Notes under the pieces: generated by a model
What the model was told of the DNA's origin: nothing
What the model saw: only the letters and a program-made list of their open reading frames with translations
Database searches by the model: none
From: Bacteroidia bacterium
GTDB lineage: Bacteria > Bacteroidota > Ignavibacteria > SZUA-365
Direction: 5' to 3'
Assembly: GCA_027493955.1 (NCBI GenBank)
Contig: JAOSJT010000001.1
Coordinates: forward strand, 124,001 to 188,000
Length of the DNA: 64,000 bases
Made by a program: the position numbers and the translations under genes
Shown here: in pieces, positions 20,221 to 29,516 of the stretch
Layout: each line of letters opens with the position of its first letter
How positions within the stretch are numbered: the first letter of the stretch is position 1

Positions 20221-20879
20221 GCAATTCCTGGCTTGTGGGACATTGATGGCATCACAAGATCAGAACGCTGCAGAAAAAGCTGTGCGAAGGCGGACACGAC
20301 CAGAGCGTGAGAGATCGATCCATTCAGAATCAAAGAGGGTACGGCCGTGAGGGGCACGTGGCGGATGCGCAGTTCCTCAAGATCATCGGGGCGCTGGGCG
20401 GCGGCGGGCCAGGCGTCATACGCCACGAAGGAATGGCAGGTATTGTTGAGTATTGCCGGATTCGGATGCACAAAGCCCAACGGCTCAATATGGGTTGAAT
20501 CATACCCGCATTCCTCGAGCATCTCGCGTCTGGCGGCTGCCAGTGTGCTCTCGTCCTCCGGATCCACAATACCGCCTGGAATTTCGAGTGTGATGTCCTG
20601 CGTCCCGTGGCGAAACTGCTCCACCATCACGACCTCACCCGCGACGGTGATGGGAATAATGTTGCACCACGCGTCCGCGGTGAGGACGTAGAAATCGCCA
20701 CGGCGATGCCTGTTGCTCCGCTGATGCCGTTCGATAGTAAAAATGCGGCACGCGAATTCCGTTGAGGATTCGAGGGTGTTCCACTGCAGTTCCGACAGGG
20801 TATCGCTCCGGTTGGGCCCGGAATTCCGGACTTCTCCATCTGCGAACGGCGTTGCATGTGGTGTGGCGGTACTGTCCAT
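20217..20879 (-). CDS. Nudix hydrolase, ADP-ribose pyrophosphatase-like
   Basis: A 220-residue Nudix protein. The Nudix box reads GGIVDPEDESTLAAARREML followed by EECGY. It keeps the glycine, the acidic pair and REMLEECG, with one extra residue compared with the textbook spacing. The preceding EQFRHGTQDITLEIPGG is typical of ADP-ribose and related nucleoside-diphosphate-sugar hydrolases (YQFR...EIPAG pattern). About 55 residues precede the domain and may be partly untranslated leader; an internal start is possible. It is coupled by a four-base overlap to the lipoprotein gene. Substrate is not determinable from sequence. Confidence 0.88.
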   Translation of the reverse strand: MDSTATPHATPFADGEVRNSGPNRSDTLSELQWNTLESSTEFACRIFTIERHQRSNRHRRGDFYVLTADAWCNIIPITVAGEVVMVEQFRHGTQDITLEIPGGIVDPEDESTLAAARREMLEECGYDSTHIEPLGFVHPNPAILNNTCHSFVAYDAWPAAAQRPDDLEELRIRHVPLTAVPSLILNGSISHALVVSAFAQLFLQRSDLVMPSMSHKPGIA

Positions 20880-21048
20880 GAGTGTTCACTGTTTCGTCAC
20901 GCACGGGCGTGAAACAGAAATTTGCGGAAAAATCACAGGAAATGCAACGCGCCGCAACAATGCGGCATGTAGTGCGCATCTCGTCTCCGGAGGACGGTCG
21001 GAGCTTCCGGCGGGTTGGACAGGGGGCCGGGACGTCCATGTGGCCGTC

Positions 21049-21726
21049 TCAGAGCTCTATCGTCTCTCCGTACTGCATCACGCGGGCATGCAGACCGGCT
21101 GCGTGTACGCCTGTTTGGAACGCTTCCGGATCGGCTTCTATCACTGGAAACGTATTGTAGTGCATCGGGATGGCGAGTCCGGGGCGGACGAATTCCACCG
21201 CGGCCACCGCATCTTCCACCCCCATGGTGAAATTATCTCCGATGGGAGCCAGCATGCAGTCGATACTGTTGCGCTCGCCAATGAGCTTCATGTCGAGGAA
21301 AAGACCCGTGTCGCCGGTATGGTAGACGGTTTTACCGCCCATGGAAATGAGCACCCCGGCGGGCTCACCCATGTACATACCCTCAGGCGATGATGAGCCA
21401 TGGTGGGCGATCGTGAACTTGACGCGGCCAAAAGGGAAGATCCGCGCGCCGCCGATGTGCATATTGTGCGCTCTGGCGCCGTGCGACGCCACATAATTCG
21501 CGAGTTCGTTGACGGCGATGATCATTGCATCGCAGCGTTTCGCGAGCGCCAGACCGTCGCCGAGATGATCGCCGTGACCGTGTGTGAGTACGATGAAATC
21601 CGCATGGACCTCGTCCGCTGCGACGGGGGAGGTTGGATTACCGGTGAGGAAGGGATCGATCAGCACTTTGTGCGAGCCGTCATCGAGCATGAATGATGAA
21701 TGGCTGAAGTAGGTGAGTGAGAGCAT
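21049..21726 (-). CDS. UPF0173-type metal-dependent hydrolase
   Basis: A 225-residue metallo-beta-lactamase-fold protein. It begins MLSLTYFSHSSFMLDDG and carries the metal site THGHGDHLGD with further ligands in YHTGDTGLFLDMKLIGE and PMHYNTFPVIEADPEAF. These are marks of the UPF0173 (YtkL-like) family, whose substrate is unknown. I chose the ATG at 21726 rather than the longer frame to 21774 because GGAGG lies four bases upstream and the family N terminus starts there. It is a single gene between a 170-bp and a 190-bp gap. Confidence 0.9.
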   Translation of the reverse strand: MLSLTYFSHSSFMLDDGSHKVLIDPFLTGNPTSPVAADEVHADFIVLTHGHGDHLGDGLALAKRCDAMIIAVNELANYVASHGARAHNMHIGGARIFPFGRVKFTIAHHGSSSPEGMYMGEPAGVLISMGGKTVYHTGDTGLFLDMKLIGERNSIDCMLAPIGDNFTMGVEDAVAAVEFVRPGLAIPMHYNTFPVIEADPEAFQTGVHAAGLHARVMQYGETIEL

Positions 21727-21916
21727 ACATCCTCCAGTGAATCGGATACGGGAAATATACGGGGCTTCGCACATTTCCTAAAGCGGAATCCTTCTCCTCC
21801 GCACACCCGCACGGCACCCTTCCGGCGGCCGACAGCACAGACCGGGACTTGCGCGCCCCACGCACGTTCGTTGCTTGCGCCGTCGCGGGCTCACGACGAC
21901 GCCATTCTCGAAAGAG

Positions 21917-21942
21917 GACGGCGCGAGTGTACCCGCGCCGTC
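21917..21942 (-). terminator. Candidate terminator after the first Asp-box T9SS gene
   Basis: GACGGCGCG (21917-21925) pairs perfectly with CGCGCCGTC (21934-21942) around an eight-base loop, 23 bases past the stop codon at 21965. The minus-strand downstream T tract is short (TTT), so strength is uncertain. Confidence 0.55.
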
Positions 21943-21964
21943 GCTTTGAAAACCGGTGGCTGTG

Positions 21965-24013
21965 TTATTTGCTGAGCATCATTTTCTGCGCCATGCTCCT
22001 GTTCCCGCTCTCGAGACGGTAGATGTACACGCCGCCGGGGAGTGAACGAGTGTCGAAGTTCACCGTATGTGTGCCGGCCGTCAACTGTGCATCCACCAGT
22101 GTGGCGACCTGCTGACCGAGCAGGTTGAACACGCGAAGCGTGGTCTGCCCGGCGGACGAAAGCGTGAAGTGGATTTTCGTGGACGGATTGAACGGATTCG
22201 GATAGTTCTGCGCGAGATGAAAACTGCCGGGGGTGGGATCGAGCAACTCGACATCAAGAATGACGGGGACCCGGAGATTTTGAACAAACCAGACAGTTTG
22301 ATCCGAAAATACGGCGTCGTCATCCCTCCGCTCGCCGACTCCAAATTCCGGGGTTAACACAAAGCACTGACCGTCGACGCTGGCGTATTTCGCAATTTTT
22401 GTGAACTTCGCACCGAAGGTGGCATCCTCTTCAAAGAGACTGAGAAAATCACCGGTATAGCGCATGACGCTGTCCATTTCGAGAGTATTCGCGCTTGCAT
22501 CGGCGAAGTTCCAGGGATGGTGATAGGGGTGTATACCGCGACTGTCCACGTGGCGCCCGTTCACATACACCTGGGCGAGAGTATCCTGAAACAGCGTTGG
22601 TGTACCGGCGACGACACTTACGCGCCAGGAGTAGAACGGGGAAATCCACTTTGCGAAGAGCTTGTCCCCAGCCCAGGTCCGCGCCCATTTGGGTTCGCAA
22701 TGAATCCGGTAGGGCTCAGCGCTACTGGATGCGGATGTGAAGGCAACCCGGTTGATGCGTATCCTCCGCGCGGGTCCGATAGGGATAATACGCCAGCCCT
22801 GTTCCATTTCCACGACTTCGCAAGCAAACGTACTGTCCCCGCTGTTGAGCGCGATCGTGGTGTCCGTCGGCCGATCCAGGCCGAAGGGATTGAAATCCGA
22901 CGAGAGTATGGTGAGGAAGTGCGGTTTGTTCTCCTTGCTGACGATCATGTCAAAATCCACAGACATTTTACAGTCTGCGTTCAGCGGTTGCGGCGTATTC
23001 GGGATTTCAGATGGCTTGATCCGTTGCAGATCTCCCCAGGTGCGTCCCTTATCGGTCGACACGCGCCAGGCGATTTCATGTCTGTCGTCGACCTGCAACG
23101 CCTGGTCCGGTTCGTATTCGAAGGCGAGCTGAAAGGCGACAACGAACGTACTTCCGTCAGGCGAGATGTCGAAGCGAAGCTGAGAAGCGAAAAAACCGTC
23201 CGGGACGATGTCGGCGGACCAACACGGTGTGCTGAGATCAGCGGCCCATGATGCACCTCCGTCGGTCGATTTGAAGAAGTAGAACTCTCCCGTGCTGGCT
23301 CCGTTTGCGGGATCTACCGCGAGAGCCATCGTGTACAGATCGCCGGTGGACTGATCGAGCACCGACGTGTACGGCAGGTCCCAGCTCGGGGGAGGAGCCG
23401 GGAACTGCGCATACAACGGATTCATGTTGTTGCGCTGATTTGAGACCCCGTGCACGCGCCATGCGAGAGTCCCGTCACCATTTTGACTGATCTGTCCCCA
23501 AAGAGAGGCGAACGTTGTACTTCCATCGCTTTTGGGCACACAGGATATCGTCGGATACCTCGGCTGGTTCGTGCTGGACACATTATCTCCGATGGCGCTC
23601 CAGCTCTGTCCGCCGTCATCGGAATATCTGATGTACAGCGTATTGCCATCGGATTCACCGACGGAGGCGCGATCATTTCCGCGAAAGATGACCGCAACGC
23701 GATTATTCCGCGGATCGTAGGTGATCTGACTTTGCGTTTCGGCCATCATTCCATAAATATTTGCCATTTTACCAACTTCGAACAGACTGCTGCGCTGAAG
23801 CAGCTGTGTCGTGAGTTGGTCCACGATGACACGATTGGTCGGAGCTGTGTTTTCCCGGCCCGTTGGCCTTGGCTGAAAGAGCGACGGGAGGGCACGCTGC
23901 GTTTCATCACCCTGCAGAACAGAAGTGTTTTCCGGCGCGCGGACGGTAGTCTGCTGCGCCTCCGCCAGACCGACGAGTGTTGTCAGAACGGCAAACAGGA
24001 ACAGTTTCTTCAT
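21965..24013 (-). CDS. Secreted Asp-box (BNR) protein with T9SS sorting domain, copy 1
   Basis: A 682-residue secreted protein with signal peptide MKKLFLFAVLTTLVGLAEAQ. The body contains sialidase-type Asp boxes: YSDDGGQSWSAIG, KSTDGGASWAADL and VSTDKGRTWGDLQ, so a beta-propeller is expected. No catalytic sialidase residues are evident to me. The last 83 residues (about 600-682) are a type A T9SS sorting domain with QNYPNPFNPSTKIHF, LRVFNLLGQQVATL and PGGVYIYRLESG. A GGAG site precedes the ATG. It is a tandem paralogue of the gene at 24506 and shares its leader region. Probably displayed on the outer surface or released; substrate unknown. Confidence 0.88.
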   Translation of the reverse strand: MKKLFLFAVLTTLVGLAEAQQTTVRAPENTSVLQGDETQRALPSLFQPRPTGRENTAPTNRVIVDQLTTQLLQRSSLFEVGKMANIYGMMAETQSQITYDPRNNRVAVIFRGNDRASVGESDGNTLYIRYSDDGGQSWSAIGDNVSSTNQPRYPTISCVPKSDGSTTFASLWGQISQNGDGTLAWRVHGVSNQRNNMNPLYAQFPAPPPSWDLPYTSVLDQSTGDLYTMALAVDPANGASTGEFYFFKSTDGGASWAADLSTPCWSADIVPDGFFASQLRFDISPDGSTFVVAFQLAFEYEPDQALQVDDRHEIAWRVSTDKGRTWGDLQRIKPSEIPNTPQPLNADCKMSVDFDMIVSKENKPHFLTILSSDFNPFGLDRPTDTTIALNSGDSTFACEVVEMEQGWRIIPIGPARRIRINRVAFTSASSSAEPYRIHCEPKWARTWAGDKLFAKWISPFYSWRVSVVAGTPTLFQDTLAQVYVNGRHVDSRGIHPYHHPWNFADASANTLEMDSVMRYTGDFLSLFEEDATFGAKFTKIAKYASVDGQCFVLTPEFGVGERRDDDAVFSDQTVWFVQNLRVPVILDVELLDPTPGSFHLAQNYPNPFNPSTKIHFTLSSAGQTTLRVFNLLGQQVATLVDAQLTAGTHTVNFDTRSLPGGVYIYRLESGNRSMAQKMMLSK

Positions 24014-24090
24014 GAGTTACTCCGGGATTTGAGGTGTTTCCTGCAACAGTGTAGGTGCTATCCTGTCAAAAATCATCGTTTTGGCATGTC

Positions 24091-24105
24091 GGGCAAGGCA
24101 ATTCG
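24091..24105 (-). promoter_or_regulatory. Conserved leader element of copy 1
   Basis: The 15-mer GGGCAAGGCAATTCG lies about 78-92 bases upstream of the copy 1 start. The same 15-mer lies at about the same distance upstream of copy 2 (near 26631). It was either duplicated with the gene or retained as a regulatory site. Confidence 0.5.
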
Positions 24106-24450
24106 TAATGCATTACCGGTGCCCGTCCCGGCGATGTGGTGTACGCCTGAGGGCTCCGGCTGCGTGTGCCCATCCGTCAGTCTCAGGTTGAGACCGGTCC
24201 ATCTCGTATGTGACTTCACAGCGCCGGCGAAGCTCGTCATGCTGATGAGACGGAAAGTACATGCACAAAGGCGTATCGCCATCCCTGTGATGCGTGCAGT
24301 GGCTCCGTACTCCGTAATTCGTCATGACGCCGTTTCCCGGCATGGGGTTGCGCTGTTCTCGCGCCTGTGATCAAAGGGCGCGTGTTCCCGGTACGGGTGA
24401 CTGTCTGCAAAGGATGCTGTGCGAGATGTGGGCGTTCTCCCACGCCCCCC

Positions 24451-24481
24451 AAAAAAAAACGGCGCGGGAAAACCCGCGCCG
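24451..24481 (-). terminator. Strong terminator after copy 2
   Basis: CGGCGCGGG (24460-24468) pairs perfectly with CCCGCGCCG (24473-24481) around an AAAA loop. On the minus strand the stem is followed by nine T (24459-24451). It starts 25 bases past the stop codon at 24506. Confidence 0.93.
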
Positions 24482-24505
24482 CAGCACTGGAAACCAGTGG
24501 TTGGA

Positions 24506-26551
24506 TTACTTGCTGAGCATCATCTTCTGGGACATGCTCAAATTCCCGCTCTCGAGGCGGTACATGTACACGCCGCTGGGGAGCGAGCGGGCGTCGAAGC
24601 TCACCGTATGCGTACCAGCCGTCAGCTGCGCATCCACGAGTGTGGCGACCTGCTGACCGAGCACGTTGAACACGCGCAATGTGGTCTGTGCGGCCGTCGG
24701 AATCGTGAAGTTGATTTGCGTGGACGGATTGAACGGATTCGGATAGTTCTGCTCGAGACTGAAGCTGCCGGGAGTGGCATCGAGCTGTTCGACATCCACC
24801 ATGATATTGGGGATTTGCGCGCCCTGCAGGAACCAGATGGTCTGATCGGAGAACAGAGCATCGTCGTCGCGGCGTTCGCCGACACCGAATTCCGGCGAGA
24901 TGACGAACACATCGCCATTATCGCTGGCGTATTTCGCGACCTTGGTGAACTTGGCACCGAAGGCACCGTCTTCCTCGAAGAGGCCGAGGAGATCACCCGA
25001 GAAACGCATGGTGCTGTCCATGTCGTAGGTGTTGTTGTCGGGTTCCACGAAATCCCACTTGTGCATATAGGGATTGCCGATCGTTCTGCTGTCCACGTGG
25101 CGGCCGTTGACATACACCTGCGCCAGAGTATCGGGGAACAACGTCGGCTGGCCGGCCACAACGCCGATGCGCCAGGTCAGATACGGGGAGATCCACTTCG
25201 CGAAAATCTTGTCGCCGTTCCAGGTGCGCGCCCATTTCGGCTCGTTGCGGATCACGTACGGCGTGGATGTCGTGGAAGCGGCGGTAAAGGAGATTCGGTC
25301 GATACGCAGACGGCGCGCGGGACCGATCGGAAGGATGCGCCATCCCTGGCCATCCATTTCGGTGATTTCGCACACAAAAGTGCTGTCCGTGCTGTTCAGG
25401 GCGATGGTCGAATCCGTCGGGCGGTCGAGACCGAAGGGATTCACGTCCGCGGACAGGACGGTGAGGAAGTGCGGCTTGTTGTCCTTGCCGATAGTCATGT
25501 CGAAGTCCCAGGACATATTGCACTGGAAGTCGAAGGGCTGCGGCTTGTTCTGAATCGCGGAAGGCTTCACGCGCTGCAAGTCACCCCAGGTTTGACCCAT
25601 GTTGGTGGAAACACGCCAGGCGACTTCGTGATTGGCATCAACGAGGAATGCGCGGCCGGGTTCGCTCTCGATGATGAGCGAGAACGCCATGATCATCGTG
25701 CTGCCATCGGGAGAGATGTCCAGACGGAGGTTGGAATCGAAATACCCGCTCGGGATGAGGTCCTCGGTGTACACCGGGCTCGACAGGTCGGCAGTCCAGC
25801 TGGCGCCGCGGTCGGTGGACTTGAGCAGATACAGTTCGCCGGTGCTGGCGCCGTTGGCGGGATCGAGGGCGAGGGCGATCGAGTACAGATCACCGGTCTG
25901 CTGATTCATCACCGGTTCCCAGGGAATCGACCAGAGGGGAGGAGTGGGGAAGGGCGAATACAGCGGATTGCTGTTGCCGAAGCCGGCTTTCATGCTACCG
26001 ACGGCGCCGAAGCCCGAGTTACCGTCGTTATATTGCGTCGTTTGCGCCCAGTACGCCGCAACCGAGGTGCTGCCGTCGTTCTCGGGAACGAGTGCGAGGT
26101 TCGGGTAGCGCGGCTGTGTGGTATTCGCGATGTTGTCGCCCTTGTCTGCCCAGGTCGCGCCGCCATCAGAGGAGTAACGGATGAACAGGGTGTTACCGTC
26201 GCTGGTACCGCGGTCATTGCCACGGAAAATCACCGCAACGCGGTTGCTCTTCGGGTCGAAGGCGATCTGCTGACGGGTATCGCCCATCATGCCGTAGATA
26301 TTGGCCATCTTGCCGATTTCATAGAGATTGGTCCTGAATGCGGTTTTCTTCAGGCTCGTGCTTTTCTTCGCGGCGCGGGGAAGGAGGTTCTCCGCGGCGG
26401 GGAGGAACTCACGGAAAATGGAAGGACCTTCAACCGATTCGCTCTGCAGCAGCTGCGGCTGCACGCGCTCCGGCGCACGGACGGTGGTCTGCTGCGCCTG
26501 TGCCAGTCCGACAAGAGAGGTCAGAAGGGCAAGCAGAAACAGTTTCTTCAT
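24506..26551 (-). CDS. Secreted Asp-box (BNR) protein with T9SS sorting domain, copy 2
   Basis: A 681-residue paralogue of the protein at 21965 with the same architecture: signal peptide MKKLFLLALLTSLVGLAQAQ, Asp boxes YSSDGGATWADKG, KSTDRGASWTADL and VSTNMGQTWGDLQ, and a C-terminal T9SS domain with QNYPNPFNPSTQINF, LRVFNVLGQQVATL and PSGVYMYRLESG. The frame runs open to 26641, but the ATG at 26551 has a GGAG site six bases upstream and starts the signal peptide. The two copies align over essentially their whole length, so a tandem duplication is clear. Surface or extracellular; ligand unknown. Confidence 0.9.
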   Translation of the reverse strand: MKKLFLLALLTSLVGLAQAQQTTVRAPERVQPQLLQSESVEGPSIFREFLPAAENLLPRAAKKSTSLKKTAFRTNLYEIGKMANIYGMMGDTRQQIAFDPKSNRVAVIFRGNDRGTSDGNTLFIRYSSDGGATWADKGDNIANTTQPRYPNLALVPENDGSTSVAAYWAQTTQYNDGNSGFGAVGSMKAGFGNSNPLYSPFPTPPLWSIPWEPVMNQQTGDLYSIALALDPANGASTGELYLLKSTDRGASWTADLSSPVYTEDLIPSGYFDSNLRLDISPDGSTMIMAFSLIIESEPGRAFLVDANHEVAWRVSTNMGQTWGDLQRVKPSAIQNKPQPFDFQCNMSWDFDMTIGKDNKPHFLTVLSADVNPFGLDRPTDSTIALNSTDSTFVCEITEMDGQGWRILPIGPARRLRIDRISFTAASTTSTPYVIRNEPKWARTWNGDKIFAKWISPYLTWRIGVVAGQPTLFPDTLAQVYVNGRHVDSRTIGNPYMHKWDFVEPDNNTYDMDSTMRFSGDLLGLFEEDGAFGAKFTKVAKYASDNGDVFVISPEFGVGERRDDDALFSDQTIWFLQGAQIPNIMVDVEQLDATPGSFSLEQNYPNPFNPSTQINFTIPTAAQTTLRVFNVLGQQVATLVDAQLTAGTHTVSFDARSLPSGVYMYRLESGNLSMSQKMMLSK

Positions 26552-26601
26552 TAGTAACTCCGGGATTGTGTGTGATAAACCTGGAAATATGCTGGTATCG
26601 T

Positions 26602-26646
26602 TGTGCCAATGAGCATGGTTTTGTGCCAAAGGGCAAGGCAATTCGC
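26602..26646 (-). promoter_or_regulatory. Leader repeats upstream of copy 2
   Basis: TTGTGCCAA occurs twice, near 26602 and 26622, about two helical turns apart. It is followed by the GGGCAAGGCAATTCG element shared with copy 1. Together these lie 50-95 bases before the copy 2 start. This is a plausible operator or promoter region; no recognised promoter sequence was identified. Confidence 0.4.
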
Positions 26647-26704
26647 GATGGGTTCCTTGCGCGGGACCGGATCCGGAAATATCCGTTTTCGGGCTGTGGC
26701 TTGT

Positions 26705-26728
26705 GATGTTCGCATTGCCGCGAACATC
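26705..26728. other. Perfect 9-bp stem-loop between SPOR gene and copy 2
   Basis: GATGTTCGC (26705-26713) pairs with GCGAACATC (26720-26728) around ATTGCC. It lies about 90 bases past the SPOR gene stop on the minus strand, with no T tract. It could be an RNA-stability element or an operator. Confidence 0.45.
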
Positions 26729-26816
26729 GGTAGCTCAAAATCTACGTAATTCGTTTGTAAAACCCTAACTTTTTGCGCCTCATATCGGCTGGGGGCGGAT
26801 TTTCGACCTGCTTTCC

Positions 26817-28073
26817 CTATTTCTGGGACAAATCTACGGTGTACGCCTCGTTGCCGTACGTGACATTGATCAATTTCGTGTATTTATCTGCGTCCGTGCG
26901 AGTGTTGAACGGACCGACAAGTACGCGATACCATGTCGCCCGACCTATCGTCGCGCGGGTGATGAAAGCGGGGTACCCTTGTTCCACCATTTTGCGTGCT
27001 TCGACGCGCGCTACATCCACGCTGCGCAAGGAGGAGACCTGAACGGCATAGCCGCTCAACGGTTCGTCCACAATGCCGAAATCTTTTCTCCAGCGTGCGA
27101 TGTCGTCATTCGCGTTCGCCGTTTCCCTGGAAGCCTCTCGGCGCATGCGGGCAGGTCGTCCGGTGCCGGGCTCTGCGGCGGCTACGGGCACCGATTCCGT
27201 CAATCGTACACTGTCGAGAAATGCATCCGCCGGAACCAGCCCGGGGTGAGCTGCCGCGGCGGCAAAAGCGGCCTCGGGGCTTTCATACGGACCAAGGCGG
27301 ACGCGGTAGAAGGTCCCACCGCGTCTGGACAGGGCTTCGCCTTCCACGGCCACATCGAGCCCGGCGGCGCGTAATTTTTCAGCCTCCTGATCGGCTTTCA
27401 TCAATTCTTTCCACGACGATACCTGAAGAAAATAATCCCAGGAACGCAATTCGGTGTCGTCGGCCGGGCTGGCCGCATCCTGATCTGCTGGCGGGGTGGA
27501 GACGGCAGCGACTTCCGTCGGTTTGCTCTTGAAAAAGCCGGCTATGGCATCCTTCAGCGGAGGATACGGATTGACATGCCAGATGAGCGCGATAAGGACG
27601 AGCAGCACAACAACGCCGCCGATGATGATGATGGGCCAGGAAGTGCCGCCTCGCGTGGTATGTGACGATGCTGTCATCTCTGCGTTCTCCTCGCTGTTCT
27701 CCGCTTCGTACGTCGATGGATGTGCAACCGCGGGATCGGACTCTTCCGCGACCTCCGCAGTCTCGATGGGATGTTGAACAGGTTCCGTGGTGAGATGAGA
27801 AAAATCGCGTTTGGGGTATTTATCGAGAATGCTGGTCGGCGCTTTGCCCCCGTCGGCTTGAGGGGGCGCGCCCGGCGACGAAGACGGCTGCCCGTGCGAT
27901 GCATGCGCGGGTTTTGAAGGAATGCTGGTAAGCTCGTACGGAAGCTCACCCTGCCGGGCATCATCGGCAGAAACCGGCCGCGCGGGGCCGGTTTCATTGC
28001 GTGTCGGAGCGGTCGACGGGCGCTCGGTTTTGGTGCCGCCGCTCTTGCCTTTCGCGAAATTGAATTCAGGCAC
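26817..28073 (-). CDS. Membrane-anchored protein with two SPOR domains
   Basis: A 418-residue type II membrane protein. A long, Pro/Ser/Glu-rich cytoplasmic region (1-145) contains SILDKYPKRDFSHL. One transmembrane helix follows at about 146-166 (WPIIIIGGVVVLLVLIALIW). Two SPOR domains then lie in the periplasm: about 208-275 (WDYFLQVSSWKELMKADQEA, FYRVRLGPYESPEAA) and about 338-415 (GYAVQVSSLRSVDVARVEA, WYRVLVGPFNTRTDA). SPOR domains bind denuded glycan strands at division sites, so a role in division or peptidoglycan handling is likely. It follows a TPR protein gene by 36 bases on the same strand. Confidence 0.88.
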   Translation of the reverse strand: MPEFNFAKGKSGGTKTERPSTAPTRNETGPARPVSADDARQGELPYELTSIPSKPAHASHGQPSSSPGAPPQADGGKAPTSILDKYPKRDFSHLTTEPVQHPIETAEVAEESDPAVAHPSTYEAENSEENAEMTASSHTTRGGTSWPIIIIGGVVVLLVLIALIWHVNPYPPLKDAIAGFFKSKPTEVAAVSTPPADQDAASPADDTELRSWDYFLQVSSWKELMKADQEAEKLRAAGLDVAVEGEALSRRGGTFYRVRLGPYESPEAAFAAAAAHPGLVPADAFLDSVRLTESVPVAAAEPGTGRPARMRREASRETANANDDIARWRKDFGIVDEPLSGYAVQVSSLRSVDVARVEARKMVEQGYPAFITRATIGRATWYRVLVGPFNTRTDADKYTKLINVTYGNEAYTVDLSQK

Positions 28074-28109
28074 GAGATGTTGCCTCTCGCTTCGTGAACG
28101 AAAAAAACG

Positions 28110-29258
28110 TTACCGACGCCGCTTGGGAACGGTAATATTCTTGATATTGCCGTTGACCTTGTTCTTGTAATACGTCGACTCGGCGCCGAGCTCAAGGTAA
28201 CGGTTATAAGCCGCCAAGGCCTTTTGCAGATCGTTCAGTCGCAGATAGGTGTCGCCGAGAATGCGAAATGTCTTGTTATGCGTCGGGTCGAATGCGGCCG
28301 CAAGCAGAAGCGTCGATTCGGCATCGGCGTACTTGCCGTCGTGCAACAGGAATTCTCCGAGACGGACGCGTGCGAAAGTCATGAAGGGATTGACTTCGAG
28401 TGCTTCGCGCAATCCGACAATACCATCGATGCGTGTCTCTTCGCGGTTCAGCTTTGTGCGGGCCGATTTCGCTTTCGCATCGGCCTCCTGGATCTTGTCA
28501 TAGCCGACCGAATCATACACACCGTAGCGCAAATGATTGGGAAGGAAGTCCAGTGTGAGGATATACTGGTCGACCATGTTCTTCGAGGTGGCCGCACCGC
28601 CACCTGTTTCGTGTACGCTGTAACGGACAAGCAGCTCCTTGACCTTGTCGAAGTTGCTGTCGGTCCACGCTGCGTCCACTTTCTCGGCGACGAACTTTCC
28701 GTCACGCTGCCCCGCGGTTTCCGTCCATGAAGTGAGCACGATCACGGCGGTCTGCGTGTACCAGAGGATGGAACCCTTGGTCTCGTTCGCACCGTTGGGG
28801 AGCGTGTATTCGCTCTGCAGGTACATTTGCACGCCTTTGTCGAGCGTGATGATGGGACGGATCATGGTCTTGCCGGCCGGGAGGGCCAGGAGATCCATGA
28901 GCTGATATTTCCCTCCGCCGGCAGGTGTTATGACCAGGGTCACGTTACAACCCGCATTATCGGGGCCGGTATGGTACAACAGCCACATCTCCTCCTTTCC
29001 ATCGCCGTCGTAATCCGCCTGAAAACCGGTGAGCGTGCCGGTCGGCTTTTCCGCGAGACAAACGTCCTGCGGCGAAATGGTCTCACCGGAGGCGGATATG
29101 ATATCGACGAGAGCCGTCGCGGGCAGAGTCACCTTGGCGTAGGCATCCTCGGCTTCGCAGGCGTGCTGCATGCCAAAGGCGAATTGCTGCGCGCTGAGCT
29201 TTGACACGGACAGCAGCAAAAAGGCGAAGAGCAGAAGGGAGGTTGCGCGTGTTTTCAT
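28110..29258 (-). CDS. Secreted TPR-repeat protein
   Basis: A 382-residue protein with a signal peptide (TSLLLFAFLLLSVSKLSAQ). The middle part (about 25-260) is mostly beta and unrecognised, with GFQADYDGDGKEEMWLL resembling an EF-hand-like FG-GAP calcium loop. The C-terminal third has at least three TPR-like helical pairs (GLREALEVNPFMTFARVRLG, YADAESTLLLAAAFDPTHNK, LQKALAAYNRYLELG). I chose the ATG at 29258 over the longer frame to 29327 because it opens directly onto the signal peptide. It is probably in an operon with the SPOR gene. Likely periplasmic; function unknown. Confidence 0.8.
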   Translation of the reverse strand: MKTRATSLLLFAFLLLSVSKLSAQQFAFGMQHACEAEDAYAKVTLPATALVDIISASGETISPQDVCLAEKPTGTLTGFQADYDGDGKEEMWLLYHTGPDNAGCNVTLVITPAGGGKYQLMDLLALPAGKTMIRPIITLDKGVQMYLQSEYTLPNGANETKGSILWYTQTAVIVLTSWTETAGQRDGKFVAEKVDAAWTDSNFDKVKELLVRYSVHETGGGAATSKNMVDQYILTLDFLPNHLRYGVYDSVGYDKIQEADAKAKSARTKLNREETRIDGIVGLREALEVNPFMTFARVRLGEFLLHDGKYADAESTLLLAAAFDPTHNKTFRILGDTYLRLNDLQKALAAYNRYLELGAESTYYKNKVNGNIKNITVPKRRR

Positions 29259-29516
29259 GAGCTTCGGAGATGGATATGAGTAATGTATATACCAAATCAA
29301 AATACGGAGACCTGCGGCCAAGTGCAAGAAAGTCTGTGAATACTCGGCACATTCCCCTTATAGCGCCGCGCGCGCAGGGTTGTTCCGAAAAGGATTTGCC
29401 GATCTTGTCGCATTTCATAATTTTTCCGGAAGAATTCCGTACACGGAAATCCGTCTTCCTGTGCCCGGCCTTCCAGAGGCGGATCACAGCCAAGCAGTAC
29501 CACAGTCGAGGCCACC

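Larger units (their letters stand above)
24014..24505. other. Intergenic region between the tandem paralogues, 492 bp
   Basis: No gene is supported here. It holds the terminator of the upstream paralogue, the shared element GGGCAAGGCAATTCG at 24091-24105, a perfect 12-bp palindrome GTAATGCATTAC at 24105-24116, and a CCGTACTCCGTAATTCGTCAT stretch near 24305 that resembles a decayed short repeat. Confidence 0.55.

Noticed and set aside
24419-26554. A 711-codon plus-strand frame antisense to the copy 2 T9SS gene
   Set aside because: It mirrors the minus-strand gene almost exactly. Its product has no domain or signal, whereas the minus frame has a signal peptide, Asp boxes and a sorting domain.
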